A stretch of 64,000 nt of DNA, from the NCBI GenBank assembly GCA_958295845.1, contig OY282376.1, positions 3,547,022-3,611,021 on the forward strand, written 5' to 3'. The notes under the pieces are model-generated. The model saw only the letters and a program-made list of their open reading frames with translations, did no database searches and had not been told where the DNA came from. This document shows positions 34,500 through 43,381 of the stretch, in pieces. The DNA is from Caldilineaceae bacterium (lineage in GTDB: Bacteria; Chloroflexota; Anaerolineae; Caldilineales; Caldilineaceae). Positions within the stretch are counted from its first letter, which is position 1, and each line of letters begins with the position of its first letter. The translations under genes and the position numbers were made by a program.

Positions 34500-35939
34500 C
34501 TAAACCCTATGTAGCGGTGCCCGTGCCTCCAGGATTCCCCATACGCTCAGAATTAATGCGACTGCGACGATTGCGAGCGCGGTATAGGAGACGTCGCGCA
34601 GTGCGGCCATCTGGGCCGCGGCAGCAGCTTCGGTGACGCTGCCGATGTAGTCCGGTCCGGCATGGGCGGCGACGCGGGTTGCCCAGAGTGCGCCCAAGGC
34701 GGCGATGCCAGAGGTACGCCCAAGTGTGCGGCCGATGACGTTGATGCCGCTAACGACACCAAGGCGTTCGGGGGGAACAGAGCCCATCACTGCACTGTTG
34801 TTGGGGGATTGAAATAGCCCCATGCCGAGGCCCAAGGTGGCCACTCGCAGCACGTAGCCAGGAATCGAGGTGTCGAGGCTGAGGGTGCTCACGGTGTAAC
34901 AGCCGACCGCCATCAGAATGAGGCCGGCGCCGGCGATGCGGCGGTAACCAAAACGGTCGGACAGTGTGCCTGCGAAGGGGGATGCTACCCCAAAGGAGAT
35001 CCAGGTTGTCGTCAATAGCAGGCCCACTACGACGGGCTCCAGCTGGAGCAGGTTCGTCAGGTAGAAGGGGAGAAGAAGGTAGACGCCCCCGATTACTATG
35101 AAGCTGACGAAGCGCATCGAGAGGTTGAGGCTGAACTGTGCGTTTCTGAAAATCGACAGATCGAGGAGCGGATCCTTCACACGACGTTCGGTGTTGATGA
35201 ACAGAGCCAAGGCGAGCAGTGAGACGCCAAACAGGCCCAACATGACGGTTGAGCGATATCCGAAACGGGGACCGAATGTCAGGAAAAGTATGAAAGTCAG
35301 AAGGAAAGAAGCCAGGAGTAGCGATCCGGTCCAGTCGAAGCGTTGTCTGCCGGCGGGGCTGGCGCCTGGCATGTAGCGCCAAGCAAGAATGAAACTGACA
35401 ATACTGAAGGGAAAGCCGACAAAGAAGATCCAGCGCCAGGACAGGAATTCCAGCAACATCCCGCCAAGAAAGGGGCCGGCGATGCCGCCCAGTGAGACGG
35501 CGGCGCTGAAGAGGCCGAGGGCCTTGCCGCGTTCGGAAGCGGGAAAGATTTCGGTCACGATGCCCATGCTGAGGGCTGTGGCGAAGGCGCCGCCGATCGC
35601 CTGGACTACGCGAAAGAGAAGGAGAAGCTCGATATTTGGCGCAAGTCCGGAGAGGACTGAACCGATTAAGAAGGCTACGGTGCCGGCGAGAAAGACGGGC
35701 CTCTTGCCAATCATATCGCCCAGTCTGCCTACGCTCAGGATAATGGCTGTTTTTGTAAGCGTAAAGGAAAGAACGACCCACTGAACAAGCGTGAAGTCGA
35801 CCTGAAGCTCGTTTACGAGGGCGGGCAGTATGACAACAACGATGCTGCCCTCTTGCGAGTCCAGGAAGATTCCGCTGCAGATGGCGGCGAAGATGAGCCA
35901 TCTTTGCCTTGTTGACAGGGAGTCAGAAAGGTGGGTCAT
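34500..35939 (-). CDS. MFS transporter, DHA2 type, paralogue 2
   Basis: 479 residues, about 14 helices, with motif 'SVGRLGDMIGKRPVFLAG' and 'MGIVTEIFPASERGKALGLFSAAVSLGGIAGPFLGG'. It is closest in visible sequence to paralogue 1, sharing nearly all landmark motifs. A 236-base gap separates it from paralogue 1, so each may have its own promoter. Confidence 0.92.
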   Translation of the reverse strand: MTHLSDSLSTRQRWLIFAAICSGIFLDSQEGSIVVVILPALVNELQVDFTLVQWVVLSFTLTKTAIILSVGRLGDMIGKRPVFLAGTVAFLIGSVLSGLAPNIELLLLFRVVQAIGGAFATALSMGIVTEIFPASERGKALGLFSAAVSLGGIAGPFLGGMLLEFLSWRWIFFVGFPFSIVSFILAWRYMPGASPAGRQRFDWTGSLLLASFLLTFILFLTFGPRFGYRSTVMLGLFGVSLLALALFINTERRVKDPLLDLSIFRNAQFSLNLSMRFVSFIVIGGVYLLLPFYLTNLLQLEPVVVGLLLTTTWISFGVASPFAGTLSDRFGYRRIAGAGLILMAVGCYTVSTLSLDTSIPGYVLRVATLGLGMGLFQSPNNSAVMGSVPPERLGVVSGINVIGRTLGRTSGIAALGALWATRVAAHAGPDYIGSVTEAAAAAQMAALRDVSYTALAIVAVALILSVWGILEARAPLHRV

Positions 35940-36172
35940 GGATCAGGAAAACGATATTGGAGCGGCACAAGACGGACGGGGCAGATTGGCCTCAAGAGAG
36001 CCAAGGATCATTGTCGGGACCTCAAGTTATGGTCACCAATAGTCCGGTAGGACACAATTGCCATCGATGACAGAATGTGACCTGTCCGGCCGGCAGGTTC
36101 CCGGAGCGGGGATTCTGCTTTGCTCAGGTAGGCCGAAATGTTGACCCCCGCTGCGGTGGGAAACAGTGCCGG

Positions 36173-37624
36173 CTATGAAGAAACCTGTACCGGCCGTAAG
36201 GCCCTACGAGAGTGGTGAGTTTCCCAGGCAATCAATGCCAGGGTGAAGGCGACCAGGGCCATGGCCGCGTAGGCAACATCTTGCAGTGCCGCGATCTGGG
36301 GCGAGGCTGCTGCCTCCGTCACTGCGCCGCTGAGTTCGGGGCCGGCATAGGCGTTGACGCGACTGGCCCACACGGCGCCGAGTGCGGCCACGCCGGCGGT
36401 GCGCCCTAAGAAGCGGCCGATCGTGTTGGTCCCGCTAGCGATGCCCAGTCTTTCGCGGGGGACAGAACTCATGACAGCGCTGTTGGTAGGTGAATGTGAG
36501 ATCCCAAAGCCGAGGGCAACCGGCGCGACCCGTAGAACGAAGTCAGCAGCTGTAGTGGCGGCGCTGAGTGTGCTGACGGTGTAGCAGCCGAAGGCCAGGA
36601 TTGCCAAGCCCACGCCGGTTATCAGTCGAACGCCGAACCGATCGGACAGGGTACCAGAAACCAGCACGGCCACACCGAACCAGATCCAGAAAGTTGTCAG
36701 GAGCATGCCGGCAAGCAAAGGCTCAATCTGCAAGATATTGCTCAGATAGAATGGAAACAAGAACCACAGACCACCCATTGCAACATTTGTTATTATCCGG
36801 ATTGCCAAGTTGACGCTGAACTGAGCGTTCTGAAACAGCGAAAGGTCGACAAGCGGATGCTGCACGCGTGCCTCATTGCGCACAAACTGCCAAATAGAGA
36901 GTATAGAGAGGGCGAACAGTCCCAGCATGACGGGAGAACGGAATCCAATTCGGTCGCCAAAAGTCAGGTACAGCATAAGTGCCAGGAGCCCCGCAAAAAG
37001 GAAGAAGGAGCCGGTCCAGTCGAAACTCTCCCGGCCGGTGGGGCGAGTCTTAGGCAGATAGCGCCAGGCCAAAACCAGGCTGATCGCGCTGAGAGGCTGG
37101 CCTACAAAGAATATCCAGCGCCACGATAGGGTTTCCAAGAGGGCTCCGGCGAGCATAGGTCCGACGATGCTTCCGGCCGCAAAGATCGCGCCGAAGGCGC
37201 CCAGTGCTTTGCCGCGCTCGGAAGAGGGAAAGTTTTCGATCACAATGCCGTAATTCAGAGTGATGGCGAACGCCGCGCTCACGGCCTGAAGCACGCGAAA
37301 TAAGAGCAGAAGCTCGATGGTGGGCGCGAGTCCGGGGAGGATCGACGTGATCATGAAGGCGCTTGTGCCACCCAGGAAAACGGGTCGCTTGCCTATCATG
37401 TCTCCCAGACGTCCCACCATGGGCATGATCGAAGTCTGGGCAAGGGTGTATGAGAGGAGCACCCACTGACCGACGTCAAAGTCAATATTGAATTCGCGCA
37501 CAATGGCAGGCAGGACGACGGCGGCAGAACTGAAGACCAGAGATGCCATTAGGATGACGCCGGCCAAGGCAGCCAGAATCTGCCATCTGTGCTCGTATGA
37601 AGGATTGTTCAGGGAGTGGTCCAT
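36173..37624 (-). CDS. MFS transporter, DHA2 type, paralogue 3
   Basis: 483 residues, about 14 helices, with motif 'MVGRLGDMIGKRPVFLGG' and 'YGIVIENFPSSERGKALGAFGAIFAAGSIVGPMLAG'. It is more diverged than paralogues 1 and 2: motif 'GIVTE' is replaced by 'GIVIE'. It lies 32 bases after the CRTAC1-like gene stop on the same strand in coordinates, that is, it is transcribed after that gene. Confidence 0.91.
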   Translation of the reverse strand: MDHSLNNPSYEHRWQILAALAGVILMASLVFSSAAVVLPAIVREFNIDFDVGQWVLLSYTLAQTSIMPMVGRLGDMIGKRPVFLGGTSAFMITSILPGLAPTIELLLLFRVLQAVSAAFAITLNYGIVIENFPSSERGKALGAFGAIFAAGSIVGPMLAGALLETLSWRWIFFVGQPLSAISLVLAWRYLPKTRPTGRESFDWTGSFFLFAGLLALMLYLTFGDRIGFRSPVMLGLFALSILSIWQFVRNEARVQHPLVDLSLFQNAQFSVNLAIRIITNVAMGGLWFLFPFYLSNILQIEPLLAGMLLTTFWIWFGVAVLVSGTLSDRFGVRLITGVGLAILAFGCYTVSTLSAATTAADFVLRVAPVALGFGISHSPTNSAVMSSVPRERLGIASGTNTIGRFLGRTAGVAALGAVWASRVNAYAGPELSGAVTEAAASPQIAALQDVAYAAMALVAFTLALIAWETHHSRRALRPVQVSS

Positions 37625-37656
37625 TACGTAGGGGAAAGGTGAAGGTCGTTGGCTGG

Positions 37657-39432
37657 TCAGGGCGGACCGGCGTCGCTTGGGGTGGCCTGCTCGGTTCCAG
37701 AAGAGCCTCGGGTGACTGTCAGTAAGCTATTCGGCTGAAGCAGTCGCACGTCGATCAGCGTGACGACTCGGTCCGGCCAGCGCACTTCCAGGGCGATGAT
37801 GCTACTGTCAGGGGGCATTCCAAAGTGCTGGCGGGCACTGCGGCCGGACAGGTAGCCGCCTGTTGCTTGCACGGTGCGACGGAGGATGCCACTTGAGGTG
37901 TGGAGAAGCAGCTCGGCGCCCAGGGCGCGTGTGTTGCCGCTTTCGGGATGGCGCAAATCGACTAGCAGGGACTGGCCGCTGCACAACTGGTTCTCGAACA
38001 GTTGGGACGGGGAACGCAGGTTGTTGATCAGCACATCGAGGTCGCCGTCGCCGTCAAAGTCGGCCATGCTCATGCCGCGGCCGCCTGCGGTGCTGTTCAG
38101 CTTCCATTCGGGTGCGGGCGTGAAGCGATTGCCTCCGTCGTTGCGGTAGGCCTGGTTCTCCTCAACCAGTTCGTCGCCGGGCAGATGACGGAAAATCTCC
38201 ATGGCGGTCATGCCGTTGACGACGTACAGGTCGAGTAGGCCGTCCTGGTCGATGTCGCCGAATTGGGCGGACCAGCTCCAGCCGCTGAAGGGGATGCGCC
38301 AGGCTTCGGCCCGGTCTGACCATGCGTCGCCTTGCTGTTGCTGGAGGACGTTGGCCATCACCTGGGGACCGTCTTCGGGGCTGGGGGGAGGCATGGTCTG
38401 CATGACGGGCAGCCACTGGCTCAAGATCTCGGGCTCTTCTGAGTACGGGTGCATATCGGCGGCGAACAGCTCCCAGCGGCCGTCGTTGTCGATGTCGCCG
38501 CTAGCGAAGCTCATGGTGCTGAATGTGGTTGCGGCGAAGGGTTCGGTGGCGAGCCAGCTGCCGTTGCGCTGGCCGAGGTAGGCAACGTCGCGTACGTCGA
38601 AGTCGTTGCCAACGAGAATGTCGGGGCGGCGGTCGCCGTTCAGATCCTGGAGGTGAAGCGCAAGCCCCTGTGCCCGTGACGCGAGGCGGGTGGGCGAGAA
38701 GCTCCCGTTGTTGTTCTTGTAGACAAATACACCGTTCTGGTCGGTGGCATCCAGGGCGCGACGGCCAATCTGCTTCTCGAGTGAGGCGTCATAGGATGCG
38801 GTGACAAGGTCGAGGTCGCCGTCGGCGTCCAAGTCGCCCCACTGCAGCGAGTAGGCGAAGCCGTCGACTCCCTGTAGACGGGCAGGTTCCTGTTCAGTTG
38901 TGAAGGGCGGTGCACTGTCCTCGCCGCCTCTGTTGCGCCAGTAAAGGAAGATGCCTGAGCGGCTGGTGGCGGTAATGTCGAGCCAGCCGTCGCCGTCTAC
39001 GTCGACGAGCGCGACGCCGCGCAGGCTGCCGTCGAGCAGGAGCTGCGGGCGGAACTGCCAGTTGCCCTCGTTCCAAAAGATCTGGTTGGGGCCGAGCAGG
39101 TTGGCGAGGACGAAGTCTTCGTCGCCGTCGTTGTCGAGGTCACCGATGGCAAGGCCGGCGCCGTTGCTGGTGAAGTAGGTGACGCGTTCGAAGGCCGTGC
39201 CGGTTAAGTGAGGGAGCTGGTGTTCGACGAAGCTGCCGGTACATGGGCGCGATTGTACGTCGCCCTGAGCGGCCCCTTCGGAGCGGGGCGTCAAGGGAAG
39301 GGGGTTGATTTGGAGCCTGACTGATGGCTGAAGTGAAGAAGGCGCGTGGGACAGGCTCTCGTAGGTGAGGCCCGCTGAGCAGCCGGAAAGGAGGAGTGCC
39401 GCGACGAAGAGGGTGAGGAAGAAAGTGCGCAT
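37657..39432 (-). CDS. FG-GAP/ASPIC-UnbV (CRTAC1-like) lipoprotein
   Basis: 591 residues. The N-terminus 'FFLTLFVAALLLSGCSAG' has a lipobox LLSGC, so the protein is lipid-anchored. Integrin-like FG-GAP repeats show the calcium-loop pattern D-x-D-x-D-x-x-D many times: 'DLDNDGDEDF', 'DVDGDGWLDI', 'DLDADGDLDL', 'DLNGDRRPDI', 'DIDNDGRWEL', 'DIDQDGLLDL' and 'DFDGDGDLDV'. The C-terminal ASPIC/UnbV domain follows ('SGQSLLVDLRHPESGNTRALGAELLLHTSSG'). Probably an extracellular beta-propeller that binds ligands. It is located just downstream of the ABC importer genes. Confidence 0.92.
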   Translation of the reverse strand: MRTFFLTLFVAALLLSGCSAGLTYESLSHAPSSLQPSVRLQINPLPLTPRSEGAAQGDVQSRPCTGSFVEHQLPHLTGTAFERVTYFTSNGAGLAIGDLDNDGDEDFVLANLLGPNQIFWNEGNWQFRPQLLLDGSLRGVALVDVDGDGWLDITATSRSGIFLYWRNRGGEDSAPPFTTEQEPARLQGVDGFAYSLQWGDLDADGDLDLVTASYDASLEKQIGRRALDATDQNGVFVYKNNNGSFSPTRLASRAQGLALHLQDLNGDRRPDILVGNDFDVRDVAYLGQRNGSWLATEPFAATTFSTMSFASGDIDNDGRWELFAADMHPYSEEPEILSQWLPVMQTMPPPSPEDGPQVMANVLQQQQGDAWSDRAEAWRIPFSGWSWSAQFGDIDQDGLLDLYVVNGMTAMEIFRHLPGDELVEENQAYRNDGGNRFTPAPEWKLNSTAGGRGMSMADFDGDGDLDVLINNLRSPSQLFENQLCSGQSLLVDLRHPESGNTRALGAELLLHTSSGILRRTVQATGGYLSGRSARQHFGMPPDSSIIALEVRWPDRVVTLIDVRLLQPNSLLTVTRGSSGTEQATPSDAGPP

Positions 39433-39451
39433 TATCGGCCGCTCTTGCTTC

Positions 39452-40366
39452 CTAACCCTTCAGCCCTGTTACTGAGATACCTTCGATAAAGGTACGCTGG
39501 GCGAAAAAGAACGTTACGATGATTGGGAGTGCGACGAGCGTGCTGACGGCCATCAGGTAGGGGAGGCCATTGCTGAAGTTGCCGATGTCGTTGGCCCGGT
39601 TCGAAAGCTGTTCGATTCCCAGGGCGAGCGGGTAGCGATTTTGGTCTCGGAGGTAGATCAGGGGACCGAGATAGTCGTTCCAGGCCCAAAGAAAACGGAA
39701 GAGCGCGACCACGGCCAGGGCAGGCTTGGTCAACGGCAGGATGATGCGGAAGAGGATGCCGAACTCGGTGGCTCCGTCGATTCGGGCAGCGTCGGAAAGC
39801 TCCTCGGGAAGGGTCATGAAGAACTGACGGAGCAGGAATACGATGTAGGGATGGCTGAAGAGCGCGGGCACGACGAGGGGGCGGTAGGTGTCGAGCCATC
39901 CGAGCCATTTGAAGGTGATGAAGAGCGGCACCATGGTAACGGCCCAGGGCAGCATCATTGTCATCACGACCAGCCAAAACATGGTATCTCGTCCCGGCCA
40001 GCGAAGGCGGGAGAATCCGTAGGCAACGACTGTCGAGGATAGGACCGTAAACACGACTGCAGGGACCGTATAGAATACAACCGAGTTGACGGCGTAGCGC
40101 GTAAAAGGCAGGACTTGCCAGCCTTCAATGAAGTTCTCGGGGTGAATTGGGTAGGGCAGCAGGATGGGCGGCACGGTAAAGACTTGGGAGTCCACCTTGA
40201 GCGCGGAACTGATCATCCAGTAGAGAGGGAAGGCGAAGCTAATTGTAAGTGGAATGAGAATAGCGTACTTGGCGAATTCGAGCAGAAAGGTCTGCCACCT
40301 TCTGCCGGAGTCATAGTGATATTTGGGCGCGGGTGCGGTTCTGCTTTCAGAGGCGATTGAGGTCAT
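39452..40366 (-). CDS. ABC sugar importer, inner membrane permease (MalG-type)
   Basis: 304 residues from ATG 40366, which overlaps the stop of the upstream permease by 3 bases in an ATGA configuration. Six TM helices; the EAA loop 'EELSDAARIDGATEFGILFRIILPLTKPALAVVALF' contacts the ATPase. The C-terminal end is 'FFAQRTFIEGISVTGLKG', which is typical of MalG-like proteins. No MsmK/MalK-like ATPase is encoded nearby. Confidence 0.93.
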   Translation of the reverse strand: MTSIASESRTAPAPKYHYDSGRRWQTFLLEFAKYAILIPLTISFAFPLYWMISSALKVDSQVFTVPPILLPYPIHPENFIEGWQVLPFTRYAVNSVVFYTVPAVVFTVLSSTVVAYGFSRLRWPGRDTMFWLVVMTMMLPWAVTMVPLFITFKWLGWLDTYRPLVVPALFSHPYIVFLLRQFFMTLPEELSDAARIDGATEFGILFRIILPLTKPALAVVALFRFLWAWNDYLGPLIYLRDQNRYPLALGIEQLSNRANDIGNFSNGLPYLMAVSTLVALPIIVTFFFAQRTFIEGISVTGLKG

Positions 40367-41280
40367 TTGTCGCCTCCGTAGTAGACCCACCTGGCTGAGG
40401 ACCTAAATATGACGATTGTAAAAGAAACGATGATCAGGAAAAGAATCCAGGCGAGTGCCGAAGCCTTTCCCATCCTCAGGTATTCAAAGGCATTGCGATA
40501 GAGGTGGACAAGGTAGAACTCGGTAGAGTTCATGGGGCCGCCTTCGGTGAGCAGCCAGGGAACGGTGAATTCCTGAAAGGCGACGATCAGGCCCATTATG
40601 AGATTGAAAAGAATGATTGGGGACGTCAGGGGAACGGTGACGTTGCGGAATCTATGCCACAGATTTGCGCCGTCGACTGTTGCGGCCTCGTATAGAGAGC
40701 GAGGGACATCCTGCAGCGCGGCAAGGAATATAACTACGGCGGCCCCCTGTGCCCAAATGGCGACCAGAATCAACGAGGGTTTGGCCCAGCCCGGATTAGA
40801 GAGAAAGGGGATGATGGGCAGGCCGAAGTGGCGAAGTATACCGTTGATGGCACCATACTGAACATTCATCAGGAACTGCCACACCATGGCCGATGCCACA
40901 GCGGGAACGATTGACGGGATGTAGATCACGCCGCGGAAAAAGGAACGGCCCACGACATCGGAGTTCAGAAGATTGGCAATCAGGAAGGCCACGGCGACGC
41001 CGAATGGGACACTCACGCCAACATAGTAGAGCGTGTTATACATCACGTTCCAGAAATGGGGATCATCGAAGAAGAGGGTGGCGTAGTTCTTTACGCCCAA
41101 GAAGACCGGCGGGCGCAGCAGGTCGTAACGGGTCAGACTGTAGTAGAGCGAAGACAAGAGGGGATAGATAGTAAAGATGAGAAAGCCCAGGACCCAGGGC
41201 GAGACGAAGACCAGTCCGAGGCGCAGATTGCGCCATTCCTGAGGCGTGTAACGGCTGACCTTCTGTGTGCTGGCGGCCAT
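40363..41280 (-). CDS. ABC sugar importer, inner membrane permease (MalF-type)
   Basis: 305 residues with about six TM helices and the EAA loop 'DVPRSLYEAATVDGANLWHRFRNVTVPLTSPIILFNLIMG'. It is the partner of the downstream MalG-type permease, to which it is translationally coupled. A strong hairpin between the binding-protein gene and this gene probably lowers its expression. Confidence 0.93.
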   Translation of the reverse strand: MAASTQKVSRYTPQEWRNLRLGLVFVSPWVLGFLIFTIYPLLSSLYYSLTRYDLLRPPVFLGVKNYATLFFDDPHFWNVMYNTLYYVGVSVPFGVAVAFLIANLLNSDVVGRSFFRGVIYIPSIVPAVASAMVWQFLMNVQYGAINGILRHFGLPIIPFLSNPGWAKPSLILVAIWAQGAAVVIFLAALQDVPRSLYEAATVDGANLWHRFRNVTVPLTSPIILFNLIMGLIVAFQEFTVPWLLTEGGPMNSTEFYLVHLYRNAFEYLRMGKASALAWILFLIIVSFTIVIFRSSARWVYYGGDK

Positions 41281-41305
41281 AGGAGATCCTTCTCTGTACA
41301 GAATG

Positions 41306-41340
41306 TCCAGCGGCCAGGCCGTAAGGCGCTGGCCGCTGGA
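41306..41340 (-). promoter_or_regulatory. Intercistronic hairpin between binding-protein and permease genes
   Basis: Perfect 12-bp stem TCCAGCGGCCAG 41306-41317 / CTGGCCGCTGGA 41329-41340 with an 11-base loop. It lacks a T run on the minus strand. In other binding-protein operons (for example malE-malF) such a structure protects upstream mRNA and reduces permease expression. Confidence 0.85.
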
Positions 41341-41349
41341 TTGTAGTCT

Positions 41350-42702
41350 TTAGAGGCCTTGGGCTTCCCACTCGTCTTCAGCACGCTTCTGGAGTTCGGC
41401 GACGGCCTCGTCAGGCGTGATCAGGTCGCGGTAGACCTGTTCGCGCAGGTCCCAGAGTTGCGTATTGACGAACCAGTGAATCGGGGAGCGGCGGCCAACG
41501 ATCCAGTCGGTGACCTGGTCGATGCTGTCGATGTAGAAGCGAAGGCCTGGGAATGTATCGGGATCGATGGTGGGCAGCCAGGTCTCGATACCCATAATCC
41601 AGCCGACTTCATTGAAGATGATGTCGAGGGGCTCATTGGTGTGCAGGAATTCGGCGACTTGGAACATGCCGTCGGGGTTCTTGCCGTCCCTGTAAATCTG
41701 GACCATATGGGGGCCGGTGGCCATGACTTTGGCGCCCTCGCGGAATGCGGGGACCGGAGCCCAGGTGGCGCGATTGTGGACGGCCACTTCGGGCTTCTGG
41801 ATGGTGGTTTCGCCAGCGTGCCAGTAGCCTTCGATGATCATGGACTGAACCTCGGCGTTAAAGGCTGCGCCCCAGGTGCCCTGTCCTTCAACCGAACGCA
41901 GGCCGGCGAAGTTGTCCGGACCGATGAAGCGGAAGAACTCGGACTGCATCTGGATGCCCTGGGCCATGAGCTCGTGGTTCAGGTCGAAGGTCTGCTCTTC
42001 GTCGTTCCACCAGGTGTGGCCGTAGGAGGTGGCGATGAAGTCGGGTTCGCCGGCCATGGCATCGATCGGGTCCAGGCCGATGCGAAGGACATTGCCGCCG
42101 TCGTCGAATTGGGAGAGTTCCTTGTGCCATTCGAGGACGCCTTCCCAGGTCAAAGGCGGGTTGTCGGGGTCGAGGCCGGCCTCTTCGACATGCTGGGCAT
42201 TGTAGTTGAGTCCATACCATAGGAAGGACTCTATCGAGGGAACACCGATCAGATCGGCGCCGTAGAAAGCTCCCTGCCAGACTGCATCGACCACATTGTT
42301 GGAATCGATGATATCGCTGGAGTCGACCATGTCATTGACGGGCAGGCAGACGCCGCGTGCCCAAAGGCCGGGGTAGTCCATATTGGAACCACCGTCGGGC
42401 GGGTCGCCGGCTGCCAGTGCGGTAAGAACGGCCTCGTTATTGGTGCTGCCGCGATACTCCAGAGTCGTGTTTTCGCCGACATGCGCCTTGAAGCTATCGA
42501 GTTCCCTAATGGACTCAACGGCGGGGTCCAGTTGGCCCCAGGCATACCACCAGGAGATGGTTTGGGGTTCGGCGGCCATGGAGTCATCGCCTTCCGAGGC
42601 TGGGGCCGCGGCGGGCGCCGCGCAAGCGGCCAGCGCTACTGAGCCGGCAGCTATTCCCGTCGTCTGTAGAAAGTCACGTCGGCTGAGAGTTCGTCTTGTC
42701 AT
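41350..42702 (-). CDS. ABC sugar importer, extracellular solute-binding protein
   Basis: 450 residues. Twin-arginine-like signal 'SRRDFLQTTGIAAGSVALAACAA' with a lipobox Cys (AAC), so probably a Tat-exported lipoprotein in a monoderm-like envelope. The rest has the family 1 extracellular binding protein pattern, with conserved Trp/Tyr-rich ligand sites ('WAPVPAFREGAKVMATGPHMVQIY'). The substrate is probably an oligosaccharide or sugar acid. First gene of the ABC operon. Confidence 0.92.
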   Translation of the reverse strand: MTRRTLSRRDFLQTTGIAAGSVALAACAAPAAAPASEGDDSMAAEPQTISWWYAWGQLDPAVESIRELDSFKAHVGENTTLEYRGSTNNEAVLTALAAGDPPDGGSNMDYPGLWARGVCLPVNDMVDSSDIIDSNNVVDAVWQGAFYGADLIGVPSIESFLWYGLNYNAQHVEEAGLDPDNPPLTWEGVLEWHKELSQFDDGGNVLRIGLDPIDAMAGEPDFIATSYGHTWWNDEEQTFDLNHELMAQGIQMQSEFFRFIGPDNFAGLRSVEGQGTWGAAFNAEVQSMIIEGYWHAGETTIQKPEVAVHNRATWAPVPAFREGAKVMATGPHMVQIYRDGKNPDGMFQVAEFLHTNEPLDIIFNEVGWIMGIETWLPTIDPDTFPGLRFYIDSIDQVTDWIVGRRSPIHWFVNTQLWDLREQVYRDLITPDEAVAELQKRAEDEWEAQGL

Positions 42703-43381
42703 GCAGTTTTTCTCCTTTTCGTGAGAAGATTGGTTCTCGATGTTGACTCGATGTATTGGGACAAGCCGGATCTGCGAACCAGGTCGAACCGACTTGATGC
42801 AGAGGCTGGAGGTTCAATTTCTGTCTGAGAATTCCAAAGCGGCAGGCACTGTACTTTCACGGGGTATAATGACAGAGCAAGGAATTTACCCTGGTGAAAT
42901 CCAACCGATCGGAGCGGGGGTTCGCAGGTTGCAGTCGGAAAGGTTACTGCCGGGCCTGAAATGGCGGCGGCCCAGGGCAGGCCAATTCAGTGTGAGTGTC
43001 TCGGCAAGGACTTTCTAGCGCAGCCAACGCGGCGGCTGCTAGCACTGCATTATATTCGTGACGCGCTTCACTGGCAAAAAAATGAGGTGGTTGAAAAGGT
43101 GAGCGGCCCTCTTACTTTGAGATCAGTGAAGGGTGCTGATCTTGGTAACAGCGCGGCAGTGTGGGACTTGGCATTCGATAGGGGATAAGGAGGAAGGGAG
43201 GCTTTGTGATCCGACTGTTCGTTTTCTGACAGCCTGTTTCGCTATTACAATGGAAATGAAGTGAGTTGGAAAAGAAGTGAGTTGTTCACTAAGAACCCCA
43301 AGACGCATTGGAGTGTCTGGGACAAGAGTCTCTGTAGAGTGGTGAGTCAACCGCCAACCAGGCCCAGAAAGCGAAACGCAA
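42703..43381. other. Gene-free divergent region between importer and PfkB gene
   Basis: 679 bases with no supported gene on either strand. Promoters for both divergent genes must lie here. A TATAAT at 42865-42870 stands without a good -35, and nothing else was recognised. Confidence 0.4.

Noticed and set aside
34750..35901. 383-codon frame in the same strand but other frame as MFS paralogue 2
   Set aside because: Composition is Arg/His/Pro-rich as typical for out-of-frame reading of a GC-rich gene, while the transporter reading has 14 helices.
41359..42222. 287-codon frame opposite the solute-binding protein gene
   Set aside because: Antisense shadow; the minus strand encodes a clear Tat lipoprotein.
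42865..42870. TATAAT hexamer as a promoter in the divergent intergenic region
   Set aside because: No -35 hexamer at a suitable distance and no gene start following closely on that strand.
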